The notes under the pieces are model-generated. The model was not told the DNA's origin, made no database searches, and was given only the letters and a program-made list of their open reading frames with translations. Positions 56,358 through 64,000 of a DNA stretch of 64,000 nt are shown in pieces. The stretch comes from Paraglaciecola marina. Lineage in GTDB: Bacteria > Pseudomonadota > Gammaproteobacteria > Enterobacterales > Alteromonadaceae. The translations under genes were made by a program, and so were the position numbers. The stretch lies in contig NZ_ML178726.1 in the NCBI RefSeq assembly GCF_004360155.1, positions 2,734-66,733 on the forward strand, given 5' to 3'. Position 1 is the first letter of the stretch, and each line of letters opens with the position of its first letter.

Positions 56358-57131
56358 ATGTGCCAGTCATGTCTTCAACGGCTTGTGTTACTGTTAATCG
56401 TATTTATCACAATAAATGCAGCGCACGTATCGCAAGCTCAAGAACCTTGGCCTAACAATAAACAGATTGCTATTAGTTTGTCTTATGACGATGCGCTGCA
56501 TAGTCAATTAGACAATGCCCTCCCAGCCTTAAATCAGCGAGGTTTAAAAGCTTCTTTTTATGTATCGCCCTTATCCGACGCATTTTCAACTCGAGTAGAT
56601 GAATGGAAGGAAGTCGCCGTCCAAGGTCACGAACTAGGTAACCATACATTAGTGCACGCGTGTAAAAAGTCGCTCGCGAATCGAGATTGGGTGCCAAAGC
56701 ACAATGACTTAGACATTAGGTATGTGCAAGAAATGGTCGAAGAAGTGACGTTAGCCAATACATTGCTATACGCTATGGATGCTCAAACAATACGCACTTT
56801 CACCGCACCTTGTAACGACAAACTAACTAAAAATGGAAATTATATAGAGGCAGTAAAGGATCAATTTATTGGAATTAAAGGCAGCGAAGATCCAAACTTT
56901 GCGCGGCTTATTGCCCCGAATAACATCAGCGCCCAACAAATCATTGCGTACATCGAAAAGCAGCCAAAAAATATAAAGTTAATCAACGTGTTATTCCACG
57001 GTATAGGTGGCGACCACTTAGCCATCACCACAGCCGAGCACAATAAGCTATTAGATTATTTACAAGCTAACAAAGATAAATATTGGGTAGATACCTATCG
57101 TAATATTATGCAAGCCATACCCCAAAATTAA
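56358..57131 (+). CDS. Polysaccharide deacetylase (NodB-like), exported
   Basis: The 257-residue protein from ATG at 56358 has a signal sequence (LVLLLIVFITINAAHVSQAQ). The NodB fold shows SLSYDDALHSQLDN (metal/base Asp pair at 43-45) and the histidine motif HELGNHTLVH (metal ligands H96 and H100). Downstream are TFTAPCN and LINVLFHGIGGDH. It removes acetyl groups from a glycan such as peptidoglycan, chitin or an exopolysaccharide in the periplasm or outside. An alternative ATG at 56349 is too close to the AAGGA SD. No glycan operon is nearby. Confidence 0.85.
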   Translation: MCQSCLQRLVLLLIVFITINAAHVSQAQEPWPNNKQIAISLSYDDALHSQLDNALPALNQRGLKASFYVSPLSDAFSTRVDEWKEVAVQGHELGNHTLVHACKKSLANRDWVPKHNDLDIRYVQEMVEEVTLANTLLYAMDAQTIRTFTAPCNDKLTKNGNYIEAVKDQFIGIKGSEDPNFARLIAPNNISAQQIIAYIEKQPKNIKLINVLFHGIGGDHLAITTAEHNKLLDYLQANKDKYWVDTYRNIMQAIPQN

Positions 57132-57327
57132 TGCCCCACGCCTAAAAATGCACAGAATACCATTAAAAAACATACAGTGACGCAGAGCGAAATTCCTATT
57201 AGTATGTGTATAACATAATCAAAAGTTAACTAAATGGTCTAGTTGTCTTTTGAGGATATTTATCCTACTACAATTGGCATGACATAGAACACATATTGCT
57301 ATTTACAATTTTTTATAGAGCTAATTA

Positions 57328-58818
57328 ATGGAAATAATCGTTCGCAGTAAGTCGTTCTTTTCGCTATTAAATATTATGGTATTTGCCATTATGGTGGTGA
57401 GTTATATAGCCATGATCTATCTAAGCGCTGCTTTTTTCATGGTGGGCAATATAGCTATACTTTGGCTAGGGAATGGTATTGCTAGCGCACTATTTTTAGT
57501 CTGCTCACCAAAGCGCTGGCCGCACTTAGCTCTAGGTATTACGCTAGCTTATTTTATAGGGGTATATACCCATTTTGGAAATTTTGAAATCGCTCAAACT
57601 GCATTTCTACTAGCCAATGTATTCAGTGTCACCTTAGCTGCTACCATTTTTAAAAAGCTATGCAAAGAACCCATTACCTTCATTAATTTACGTCAAAATA
57701 TTCTATTTCTAACCGTGGTATGCATGCTTAGCGCTTTGTTCAATGTCGCCATTGGCGTCACTGCACTGTGGATTATTTCAGGATTAGTGCCCGTTCTCAG
57801 TCACTCACTGATTTGGTTTGTAGGCAATACGGTAAGCATATTTGCGTCGACACTGACAGCTTTCCATATTTTTAACTCCATAAAACATAAAACATTCTCA
57901 GTGCATGTAAACAAACACAAAGTCATCGAACTTGTAGTGATGTGCGCAGCTACTGTGCTTATCCTCGTCGAAGTATTTGGTAGAGAGCACTACAACAAAT
58001 TTACTGTAAGTTTAATTTTTTTACTGTTTCCCGTGGCTATGTGGGTGGCATTGCGATTCAATCATTACATCACCTCAGTTTGGATAACCGTTGTTTTTTT
58101 AACTTGTGGTTTTTACAGCACAGCAAAACTCGGTCCCTTTATTTTTATGTTTCATGACTTGAGTTATGCGATTTTTTACATGCAAATTTATATTTTTACC
58201 GCATGTAGTACGGCACTTATTATAGGAACAATAAACACAGAAAAAGAAAGTAAAAACCACACCATAGCCGAGTTAAATAAGCAGTTAGATAACCTGACTA
58301 AAATTGATCCACTCACCAAAATTGCTAACCGCCGTAAGTACGATGACTCCATTAAAAGAGCACTGGCAACATCTAATGCTGAAGGCACGCCTTTAACGCT
58401 CATCGCAATTGATATTGATTATTTTAAGCTGTTCAATGACGAGTACGGCCATTTAATGGGTGATGAATGTTTGGTATCTGTAGCAAATGCTATCAATAAA
58501 AACTTACTACGGACCAACGATATAGTGGCAAGGATGGGCGGAGAAGAATTCTTTTGTATTTTACCTAATACAGATGCCGCAGCGGCACTTGGTATTATGC
58601 AAAAAATACAAGCCTCAATCGCAGAACTTAATATTCTCCATCAAGCCTCACCTATTGAACCCTACCTAACCGTAAGTATGGGCGCTTGCACTAAAACACA
58701 TAAGGATAATATTGATGCCATGCGTTTGTATCAGCTTGCAGATACCGCCTTGTATGCAGCTAAAGAACAAGGCCGAAACACCTTTGTAAGTGCTGAATAC
58801 ACGGACCATTCTGCTTAG
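57328..58818 (+). CDS. Membrane diguanylate cyclase, MASE1-like sensor
   Basis: The 496-residue protein has about eight TM helices in its first 300 residues (IMVVSYIAMIYLSAAFF, LWLGNGIASALFLVC with R-W-P-H), a layout like MASE1 sensors. A short coiled coil (about 303-322) leads into a GGDEF domain (325-490) with DPLTKIANRRKYDD, IDIDYFKLFNDEYGHLMGD, the active GGEEF (404-408) and the I-site RTND (395-398). It should make cyclic di-GMP in response to an unknown signal, with product inhibition through the I-site. It stands alone, rightward. Confidence 0.93.
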   Translation: MEIIVRSKSFFSLLNIMVFAIMVVSYIAMIYLSAAFFMVGNIAILWLGNGIASALFLVCSPKRWPHLALGITLAYFIGVYTHFGNFEIAQTAFLLANVFSVTLAATIFKKLCKEPITFINLRQNILFLTVVCMLSALFNVAIGVTALWIISGLVPVLSHSLIWFVGNTVSIFASTLTAFHIFNSIKHKTFSVHVNKHKVIELVVMCAATVLILVEVFGREHYNKFTVSLIFLLFPVAMWVALRFNHYITSVWITVVFLTCGFYSTAKLGPFIFMFHDLSYAIFYMQIYIFTACSTALIIGTINTEKESKNHTIAELNKQLDNLTKIDPLTKIANRRKYDDSIKRALATSNAEGTPLTLIAIDIDYFKLFNDEYGHLMGDECLVSVANAINKNLLRTNDIVARMGGEEFFCILPNTDAAAALGIMQKIQASIAELNILHQASPIEPYLTVSMGACTKTHKDNIDAMRLYQLADTALYAAKEQGRNTFVSAEYTDHSA

Positions 58819-58991
58819 GTTAGCAACCCATAAATTAAAAGTCAGGTCGACAAGATGTGTAACCGACTATGTTTAATCGTCAAAGTACTGCTCATTGAGT
58901 TTCTATTTTCAGCTCTGGCGCATCATGGCTAGGCGGCCAGTTTAATCCCAGCCAACCTTTTGAATTCAGTGACACAAGGGTTCACTATCAT

Positions 58992-59735
58992 CTAATTTTT
59001 ATAACTAGGATCTAACCGCTCTAGTTTTCTAAGCCAAGCCTGCCACACTATTTGGCGTTCATGCTCTACTTTTTTAAACTGAGAACTAACATACTGAGAC
59101 AGTTCATCAGAGATGGTATTCATTTTTGACAAGCTCCCCATTTGAGCCGCCGCTAGCTGAATTTCACAAGCTCGATTTAGGTAATACATAATTTGAAAAG
59201 CATCAGCAACGCTCTCTCCCACAGTTAACAAGCCATGACTGCGCAACACTAAACCTATGTTATCGTCCAGCGATTGTTGAATACGCTTGCGCTCTTCTAA
59301 ATTCCAAGCGACCCCTTCATAATCATGATAACCAAGGCGATCGTAAAACTCGGTACTAATTTGATTTAACATCAACAACCCATCATCACAGGCAGCCATC
59401 GCCATGCCTGCAGTGGTATGGGTATGCATAACACAATGGGCATCGTCGCGGGCCATATGTACAGCACTATGAATGGTAAATCCCGCTAAATTATAATCAG
59501 CATTGCCTTCTAATATTTTCCCCTCAGCATCAACCACCACTAAATCACTGGCACAGATTTCATCAAACATAAGCCCAAAAGGGTTAATTAAAAAACGGGG
59601 AGTGCCTGGCCCAGGCAGCCTAACTGAAAAATGGGTATACAAGGTGTCTTCCCACCCCAGCATGGCCGCTAATCTATATGCGGCAGCTAAATCGCGGCGT
59701 AACTCGGTTTCAGTTTGTAAATCATTATTGTTCAT
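58992..59735 (-). CDS. Class II aldolase/adducin-family protein
   Basis: The 247-residue protein shows the family order: ELRRDLAAAYRLAAMLGWED, TLYTHFSVRLPG, FLINPFGLMFDEI, the Zn-binding HTHTTAGMAMA (H104, H106) and a third His in LVLRSHGLLTVGES. Members cleave or epimerise sugar phosphates, but many such short genes have unassigned substrates, and the sequence gives no clue to which one. It is a single gene, leftward, with a 173-bp gap before the diguanylate cyclase end. Confidence 0.88.
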   Translation of the reverse strand: MNNNDLQTETELRRDLAAAYRLAAMLGWEDTLYTHFSVRLPGPGTPRFLINPFGLMFDEICASDLVVVDAEGKILEGNADYNLAGFTIHSAVHMARDDAHCVMHTHTTAGMAMAACDDGLLMLNQISTEFYDRLGYHDYEGVAWNLEERKRIQQSLDDNIGLVLRSHGLLTVGESVADAFQIMYYLNRACEIQLAAAQMGSLSKMNTISDELSQYVSSQFKKVEHERQIVWQAWLRKLERLDPSYKN

Positions 59736-60098
59736 TTATTAACTCTTATTATTGTTCAACTAAAAACTCGTCAATAATGTAGTGAAAACTAAATAAAGAA
59801 AAGGCCAAATCAACCAATATTTTGCAGATACGGATAAGGCACTCCAACAAATAGAGATAGGTCTAAAAGTCTGAAAAATGATTGTGACTACTTTAAGTAT
59901 AAATGACACGACTCATTTCTGGCATCTGTAGAATGGATAGCTATATTTAAGCTAAACCCCATAAGATAACTAAGTGAAAAATACATTTTAAGCCAGCCGT
60001 TACAATGAACCTTTCTTTAAATTTATATTTATTTGAAATATTTACCCCATTAGAACGGTTAATACAGATGTAAAACAATATTCATCAAAAGGATACAT
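59736..60098. other. Intergenic region upstream of YHS gene
   Basis: This 360-bp gap lies between divergent genes. Near the rightward gene, AAAAGGATA is the SD. No clear operator, hairpin or ORF was found in the rest; it is very AT-rich around 59950-60070. Confidence 0.35.
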
Positions 60099-60569
60099 AT
60101 GAGACATTTAATTAAATATTTAGCGATTATAGTTGTTAGCATTTTTACATTGCCCGCTTTTGCATTAGATGACGCAGTAAATACTGGCCGTTTTAACAAT
60201 ATCGCCATTGACGGTTATGACACGGTTGCTTATTTTACTGAAAGCAAACCGGTTAAAGGTAATAAAAAAATCACAGCAGTTTGGCATGATGCTACATGGC
60301 AGTTTTCGAGTGAAGAGAACCTAGCCTTATTCAACGAAAATCCTGAAAAGTATGCTGCACAATATGGTGGTTGGTGTGCTTATGGCATGTCAAATGAAGC
60401 AACTGTGCGTATCGACCCTGAAGCATGGCACATAACAGACGGTAAGCTTTACTTAAACTACAGCAAAAGCATTCAGAAAAAATGGTTAGCAGACAAAATG
60501 TATCGAATTGAAGATGCTGACTTGTATTATCCAGAAGTTACTAATGTAAATTCGTTTTCTGATAAGTAA
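60099..60569 (+). CDS. Exported YHS-domain protein
   Basis: The 156-residue protein has a signal peptide (MRHLIKYLAIIVVSIFTLPAFA). The YHS domain (about 45-100) shows IDGYDTVAYFTESKPVKG, WQFSSEENLALFNENPEKY and YGGWCAYGMS. YHS domains often bind metals; exported single-domain forms are frequent in marine bacteria with no fixed function. AAAAGGATA gives a strong SD. A 10-bp hairpin lies 25 bp after its stop. Confidence 0.9.
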   Translation: MRHLIKYLAIIVVSIFTLPAFALDDAVNTGRFNNIAIDGYDTVAYFTESKPVKGNKKITAVWHDATWQFSSEENLALFNENPEKYAAQYGGWCAYGMSNEATVRIDPEAWHITDGKLYLNYSKSIQKKWLADKMYRIEDADLYYPEVTNVNSFSDK

Positions 60570-60593
60570 TGGGCTAATAAACCAGTTAAATGA

Positions 60594-60624
60594 AGTGGAT
60601 AGAGGCAAGCTTTTTCTATCCACT
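60594..60624. terminator. Hairpin after the YHS gene
   Basis: AGTGGATAGA (60594-60603) and TCTATCCACT (60615-60624) form a perfect 10-bp stem with an 11-nt loop. No long T run follows, so it may be a weak terminator shared with the convergent GNAT gene. Confidence 0.6.
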
Positions 60625-60688
60625 CAATAACAAAACCAACTGTAATTTATTACTCACCCATTACTCAATTCACGTTTTTGTACATCAT

Positions 60689-61174
60689 TTAAAACGTAAG
60701 TACCATATCATTCCACCTTGCTCCTCCATGACTCGAAGCAGATACGCCACCATGAATAAACCCTAGCCTCTCGTAGAATTTAACTAAGTAATCTTTGCAA
60801 GTAAGCACCATTCCTTCACGCTTACCTAGTCGACTAACCTCAATAAAATGCTTCGTGAGCGCAGACGCATACCCTCGATTCTGATACTGAGGCTCAACCG
60901 CAAGCCCAAAAACCGTTTGATAAGCACCATTTGGGCAATGTAAGCTAACATCAGAATATAAGGCATCAGGAAGCTCTGGTGCACTGTAGACACAGCCATT
61001 AATGTGGCCTACCACAATGCCTTCAAGTTCAAGTACATAAAAACACTCAGGAAATGCCGAAAAACGTGTTTGAAATGACTCCAAAGATGCTGCCTCAGAC
61101 TCAGGAAAACAAACAGATTCAATGTCTGCCATTCTGTTAATATCTGCATGCGTCGCTTGGCGAATTGAGTACAT
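60689..61174 (-). CDS. GNAT family N-acetyltransferase
   Basis: The 161-residue protein shows YSIRQATHADINRMADIES, FYVLELEGIVVGHINGC, and the acetyl-CoA motif VFGLAVEPQYQNRGYASALTKHF (Q-x-x-G-x-A form). MVLTCKDYLVKFYERLGFIHGG closes the fold. The substrate may be a small amine or an amino terminus. AGGAG is its SD. A GC-rich hairpin lies just upstream. Confidence 0.88.
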   Translation of the reverse strand: MYSIRQATHADINRMADIESVCFPESEAASLESFQTRFSAFPECFYVLELEGIVVGHINGCVYSAPELPDALYSDVSLHCPNGAYQTVFGLAVEPQYQNRGYASALTKHFIEVSRLGKREGMVLTCKDYLVKFYERLGFIHGGVSASSHGGARWNDMVLTF

Positions 61175-61568
61175 CTTTCACTCCTAATAAATATAACCAC
61201 TCAGCCGCCGCAGAGCCAAAAGCCACAACGGCGGCGTTACTGAATAAGCATCTTTTAACGCAGCGCAGATTGATTGCACGCCAACAGCCCACCTCTTTAA
61301 AGGCCATAACGAAATTGAATAACCTTAACATGATTGCAATCAACTCAAATAGACCAACTTTGACAAAGTCGGTCAGTGCGTCGCGATAATAAAATCGCGA
61401 CAAATTTACCATGACTCACCAGTAAGGGGATGGCTTTTTTGTAAAACAACCAAGCATGAGCAATTTTGTCACCTTAGTAATGACTCATGCTCAAATTAGA
61501 AATTAAGTAAGATTTTTACACCTAATCGGGTCTGGTAAGTGAATTCAATTAACGAGAGTGTGTGACCC
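61175..61568. other. GC-rich orphan segment upstream of GNAT gene
   Basis: A gap of about 390 bp. Positions 61190-61290 look richer in GC than their surroundings. GCCGCCG (61204-61210) and CGGCGGC (61229-61235) form a 7-bp, all-GC stem. The segment has an open frame on either strand, but neither shows a start signal or family likeness. No attC core sites were found. Confidence 0.4.
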
Positions 61569-62039
61569 ATGTCGAAAATGTTATATTCCTGCCTGTTTAT
61601 TTGTTTGCTTAGTTTTAATGCATTAGCCAAAAATGAAATACTTACCGATGGTTTCAACCACATAGGCTTAACAGTAAAAGACTTAGAAAGCTCTACAAAC
61701 TTTTTTACAGATACATTAGGTTGGAACGAAGTAGGAGGTGATCCTTCTTATCCTGCAAAATTTGTGAGTGATGGAAAAATATTCTTAACCTTATGGCAAA
61801 CCACCGCAGGTCAAAATACCATCGAATTTAATCGTAAACATAACGTTGGTCTTCATCATTTAGCACTAACCGCTATAAGCTTCGAAGCATTGGATGAGCT
61901 TTATGAGCGCTTTAAAAAAGTTGAAGGGGTAGTGATAGAGTTTGCACCTGAACTAGCATATGGAGGCCCAACAAAACACATGATGATACGTGAGCCCAGT
62001 GGCAATCGTTTAGAGTTTACGTTTAACCCCAAAAACTAA
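61569..62039 (+). CDS. Exported VOC/glyoxalase-fold protein
   Basis: The 156-residue protein has a signal peptide (MLYSCLFICLLSFNALA) and one VOC domain. Features are FNHIGLTVKDLESSTNFFTD, the central VGLHHLALTAISFEALDEL and MIREPSGNRLEFTF. A metal site would use the first His, the LHH pair and the final Glu. VOC enzymes cover isomerases, dioxygenases and resistance proteins, and this one is exported, which is less common. The exact reaction is not clear. Confidence 0.85.
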   Translation: MSKMLYSCLFICLLSFNALAKNEILTDGFNHIGLTVKDLESSTNFFTDTLGWNEVGGDPSYPAKFVSDGKIFLTLWQTTAGQNTIEFNRKHNVGLHHLALTAISFEALDELYERFKKVEGVVIEFAPELAYGGPTKHMMIREPSGNRLEFTFNPKN

Positions 62040-62342
62040 CACTCTGTTCCGCAAACAATTATTACCTTGTTCAAACAAAGACAAGAGAACAAGGTAACCT
62101 TTAATTATCTGTAAGCTACCAGTGATACTTCTTCAAATAGAAAACTCTGAATAAAGCTAATGTTTAAGGCGGCTAATCTTAAATAGTTTGCGATCCTAGT
62201 CATGATGCATCAAGGAGTTTTTAGTTAATGGAACGCTACACGATATTACTTTTTGTTAAGCTTATTGAGTAAGCGTCGCTATTTACGTTTATAATGGCGG
62301 TTTCATAATTTTCGCAAATGATGCGACCCAGCCGAGTAGAAA
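62040..62342. other. Gap with a terminator before DUF2960
   Basis: TTACCTTGTTC (62062-62072) and GAACAAGGTAA (62087-62097) form a perfect 11-bp stem about 20 bp after the VOC stop, followed by CCTTTAATT. This is the VOC terminator. Downstream sequence to 62342 presumably holds the promoter of the DUF2960 gene. Confidence 0.7.
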
Positions 62343-62591
62343 ATGGCCCATAAAGTACGTTATAAGTTTAAAGGTGAGGCAAAAGAAATAAATTTTTCTT
62401 ACAGCCTCCATCAAAATATGCACGAGGCTGTGGCCGATGCTGAAGGAATAGACCTTACCCAGTTTTTGCAAACTGAACAGCAAGTTGCCTCAATCAGTAA
62501 AGACAAAGCTACCGTAAGAAATTTTAGAGATACCGAATTCGTAAAAATGGGATTTACAGAATTATACTTCTTAAAAAATGGCCTAGAGTGA
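62343..62591 (+). CDS. DUF2960 family protein
   Basis: The 82-residue cytoplasmic protein starts MAHKVRYKFKGEAKEINFSY and contains HEAVADAEGIDLTQFLQTEQQVAS and NFRDTEFVKMGFTELYFLK. These blocks match DUF2960, a family of short proteins in Vibrio, Shewanella and Alteromonadales. The function is unknown. The GAGTAGAAA before the start is a weak SD. Confidence 0.75.
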   Translation: MAHKVRYKFKGEAKEINFSYSLHQNMHEAVADAEGIDLTQFLQTEQQVASISKDKATVRNFRDTEFVKMGFTELYFLKNGLE

Positions 62592-62967
62592 TGGCCATTT
62601 TGGTCTGAATTGGTTAATTCAACAGCACACTTTTGATTTGGACCTGCCCCCTTTTATTCCTAAACCATTAAATTTAACTCTCCCTCTATTACAACCCCTT
62701 TTGTTGCAATGAAAAATAGGTATCGATGCATACCTAGGATGTGGCGTATTTTGTGCTAGTTGTTCCTTTGTCTAGCGAAGTTGCTCTGTAACTAGATGTT
62801 ATTGCTATCTATTACTAGATTAATGAAGCAATGAAGCCAAGCGCTGCACTATTTTGCGTCAATACTTATATTGACCCTTCGCCACAAAAGCGAGTTTACA
62901 CCGCTCACGCCATCTTGGTTGAGCTCACAGTTATTGTGATAGTTAACGATGAGAAGTAACCAATACT
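62592..62967. other. Gap before the NhaC gene
   Basis: A 376-bp gap without a supported ORF. GAGAAGTAACC is a likely SD for the antiporter. No strong hairpin or operator was identified. Confidence 0.35.
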
Positions 62968-64000
62968 ATGCCAACACAAAACGCCACACCCGCGCTCCCT
63001 ACGCTACGCCAAATTATGCTTCTTGCTTTAACCATCATTGGATGCATAGTGTTGTTTTCTGTTGTTAACAATGTGCCTGTTCAAGTTCCATTGGTGTTTA
63101 GCTGGTTTAGTATTATCGGGCTGGGCATTCTGCTTGGCCACTCCTATCATTCTCTTCAAAAAGGCCTGATTGATGGCGTTACACAAGGGGGAGACGCTAT
63201 TTTGGTACTCATTGCCGTTGGAGCCCTCATTGGTAGCTGGATTGCAGGCGGGGTTGTGCCCAATATCATCTATTACGGGTTATCGGTAATGAGCCCTGAG
63301 TATTTTCTTGTAGGCGCTTTTTTTGTTTGTAGTATCACCTCACTGGCAACCGGCACATCTTTTGGTACCGCAGGAACCGCTGGCGTAGCCATGATGGGTA
63401 TTGGCGCCTCTTTCGGACTGCCATTACCTTTGGTGGCAGGCGCGGTCATTAGTGGCGCCTATGTGGGAGACAAACTCTCACCTTTATCAGACACCACAGT
63501 GATGGCCGCCTCTCTCTGTGAGGTAAATATAGTTGAACATATTAAATCAATGCTAACGGTAAGCTTTCCCGCAATTATATTAGCTGCCAGCCTCTTTTTA
63601 GCTGTAGGGCTGTTTTATGATTTTGACGCATCCAGTAATCAAACTGACGTTGTTCTTATGGCTTTGGAGCAACATTTTTCTATCGGCTGGTACATGCTGT
63701 TGCCAGCGGCTATCGTCATTGCCTTACTGATATTTAAACTGCCCTCTGTGCCAGTAATTTTCTTCGGTGCATTACTTGGTGTGATATGGGCAATGCTTTT
63801 TGAAGCAAACAGCTTCGATACCGCATTTGGAAGCCTAGTTACAGGCAATACCATTGAATCAGACCTTCCCTTTTTAAATATATTGCTTAACCGCGGTGGA
63901 ATACAGTCGATGGCAAGCGTGGTAGTGATCATCATTCTTGCCTTGGGTATAGGCGGCTTGATGCAAACCGTGGGCGTACTGGATACAGTATCAAAGGGCA
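62968..64000 (+). CDS. NhaC-type Na+/H+ antiporter, partial
   Basis: The first 344 residues from ATG at 62968 show multiple TM helices and the family block TSLATGTSFGTAGTAGVAMMG followed by VAGAVISGAYVGDKLSPLSDTT, typical of NhaC antiporters. They exchange Na+ for H+ (or amine substrates in some relatives) in the inner membrane. The C-terminal part is outside the window. A marine setting fits sodium extrusion. Confidence 0.88.
   Translation, partial: MPTQNATPALPTLRQIMLLALTIIGCIVLFSVVNNVPVQVPLVFSWFSIIGLGILLGHSYHSLQKGLIDGVTQGGDAILVLIAVGALIGSWIAGGVVPNIIYYGLSVMSPEYFLVGAFFVCSITSLATGTSFGTAGTAGVAMMGIGASFGLPLPLVAGAVISGAYVGDKLSPLSDTTVMAASLCEVNIVEHIKSMLTVSFPAIILAASLFLAVGLFYDFDASSNQTDVVLMALEQHFSIGWYMLLPAAIVIALLIFKLPSVPVIFFGALLGVIWAMLFEANSFDTAFGSLVTGNTIESDLPFLNILLNRGGIQSMASVVVIIILALGIGGLMQTVGVLDTVSKG

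Noticed and set aside
61190-61400. Possible integron attC site
   Set aside because: No paired core motifs (GTTRRRY with RYYYAAC) were found at suitable spacing, and no integrase or cassette array is nearby.
61137-61412. ORF of 91 codons upstream of the GNAT gene
   Set aside because: It overlaps the GNAT start and has no SD; its composition reflects the GC-rich segment rather than a known protein.

Overview
The window reads as chromosomal DNA of a marine gammaproteobacterium, most likely of the Alteromonadales (Alteromonas, Glaciecola or Paraglaciecola type). This is inferred from an AT-rich composition, dense short-spaced operons, a leu leader peptide with an attenuator, an ArfA-type ribosome rescue gene, a GspA/GspB pair, a DUF2960 protein, TonB-linked iron uptake and many secreted proteins. 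No rRNA, tRNA, insertion sequence, prophage or CRISPR array was recognised. One gene is cut by each edge (a lipoprotein on the left, an NhaC-type antiporter on the right).

Layout. 1-5.5 kb: a partial lipoprotein, then a TonB-dependent receptor facing a small membrane protein, a PepSY membrane protein and a DUF3325 protein across a Fur-box-like palindrome; this looks like an iron uptake locus. 5.6-8.0 kb: a secreted DUF885 zinc peptidase translationally coupled to an SGNH hydrolase. 8.0-10.9 kb: an acetyl-CoA hydrolase/transferase fused to a GNAT domain, overlapping a histone-deacetylase-like gene. 11.1-16.2 kb: leuL-attenuator-leuABCD. 16.2-22 kb: two orphan solute-binding proteins flanking a GPH sugar transporter and a GH94 phosphorylase with a LacI-family-like operator upstream. 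22-24 kb: gspA-gspB. 24.2-26.2 kb: cca and a dimeric dUTPase. 26.5-32 kb: an S9 peptidase, a DUF6624 protein, a DUF1223 protein, a small lipoprotein, a PhyH oxygenase and an unknown protein. 32-35 kb: arfA, a zinc-ribbon protein, a large lipoprotein and a cold-shock gene. 35-40 kb: a YhiI-RbbA-YhhJ type export system. 40-47 kb: OsmC, a periplasmic catalase with an ankyrin partner (katB-ankB), a solute-binding protein and katG, the last preceded by an (AATT)8 microsatellite. 47.5-49.5 kb: a chemoreceptor broken by one in-frame stop. 49.5-56 kb: secreted YHYH and barrel-like proteins, then a papain-like protease and a membrane-anchored serine hydrolase, then a Pmp3-type peptide. 56-64 kb: polysaccharide deacetylase, diguanylate cyclase, class II aldolase, YHS, GNAT, VOC and DUF2960 proteins and NhaC.

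Functional themes are iron acquisition (Fur), peroxide defence (katB-ankB, katG, OsmC), leucine synthesis under ribosome-mediated attenuation, breakdown of an oxidised disaccharide, and ribosome rescue. The least explained block is 51.6-55.6 kb, where a barrel-like protein diverges from a C1-family peptidase followed by a two-TM alpha/beta hydrolase. The best-supported regulatory observations are the leu attenuator, the katG repeat tract, the katB upstream inverted repeat and the hairpin inside arfA.
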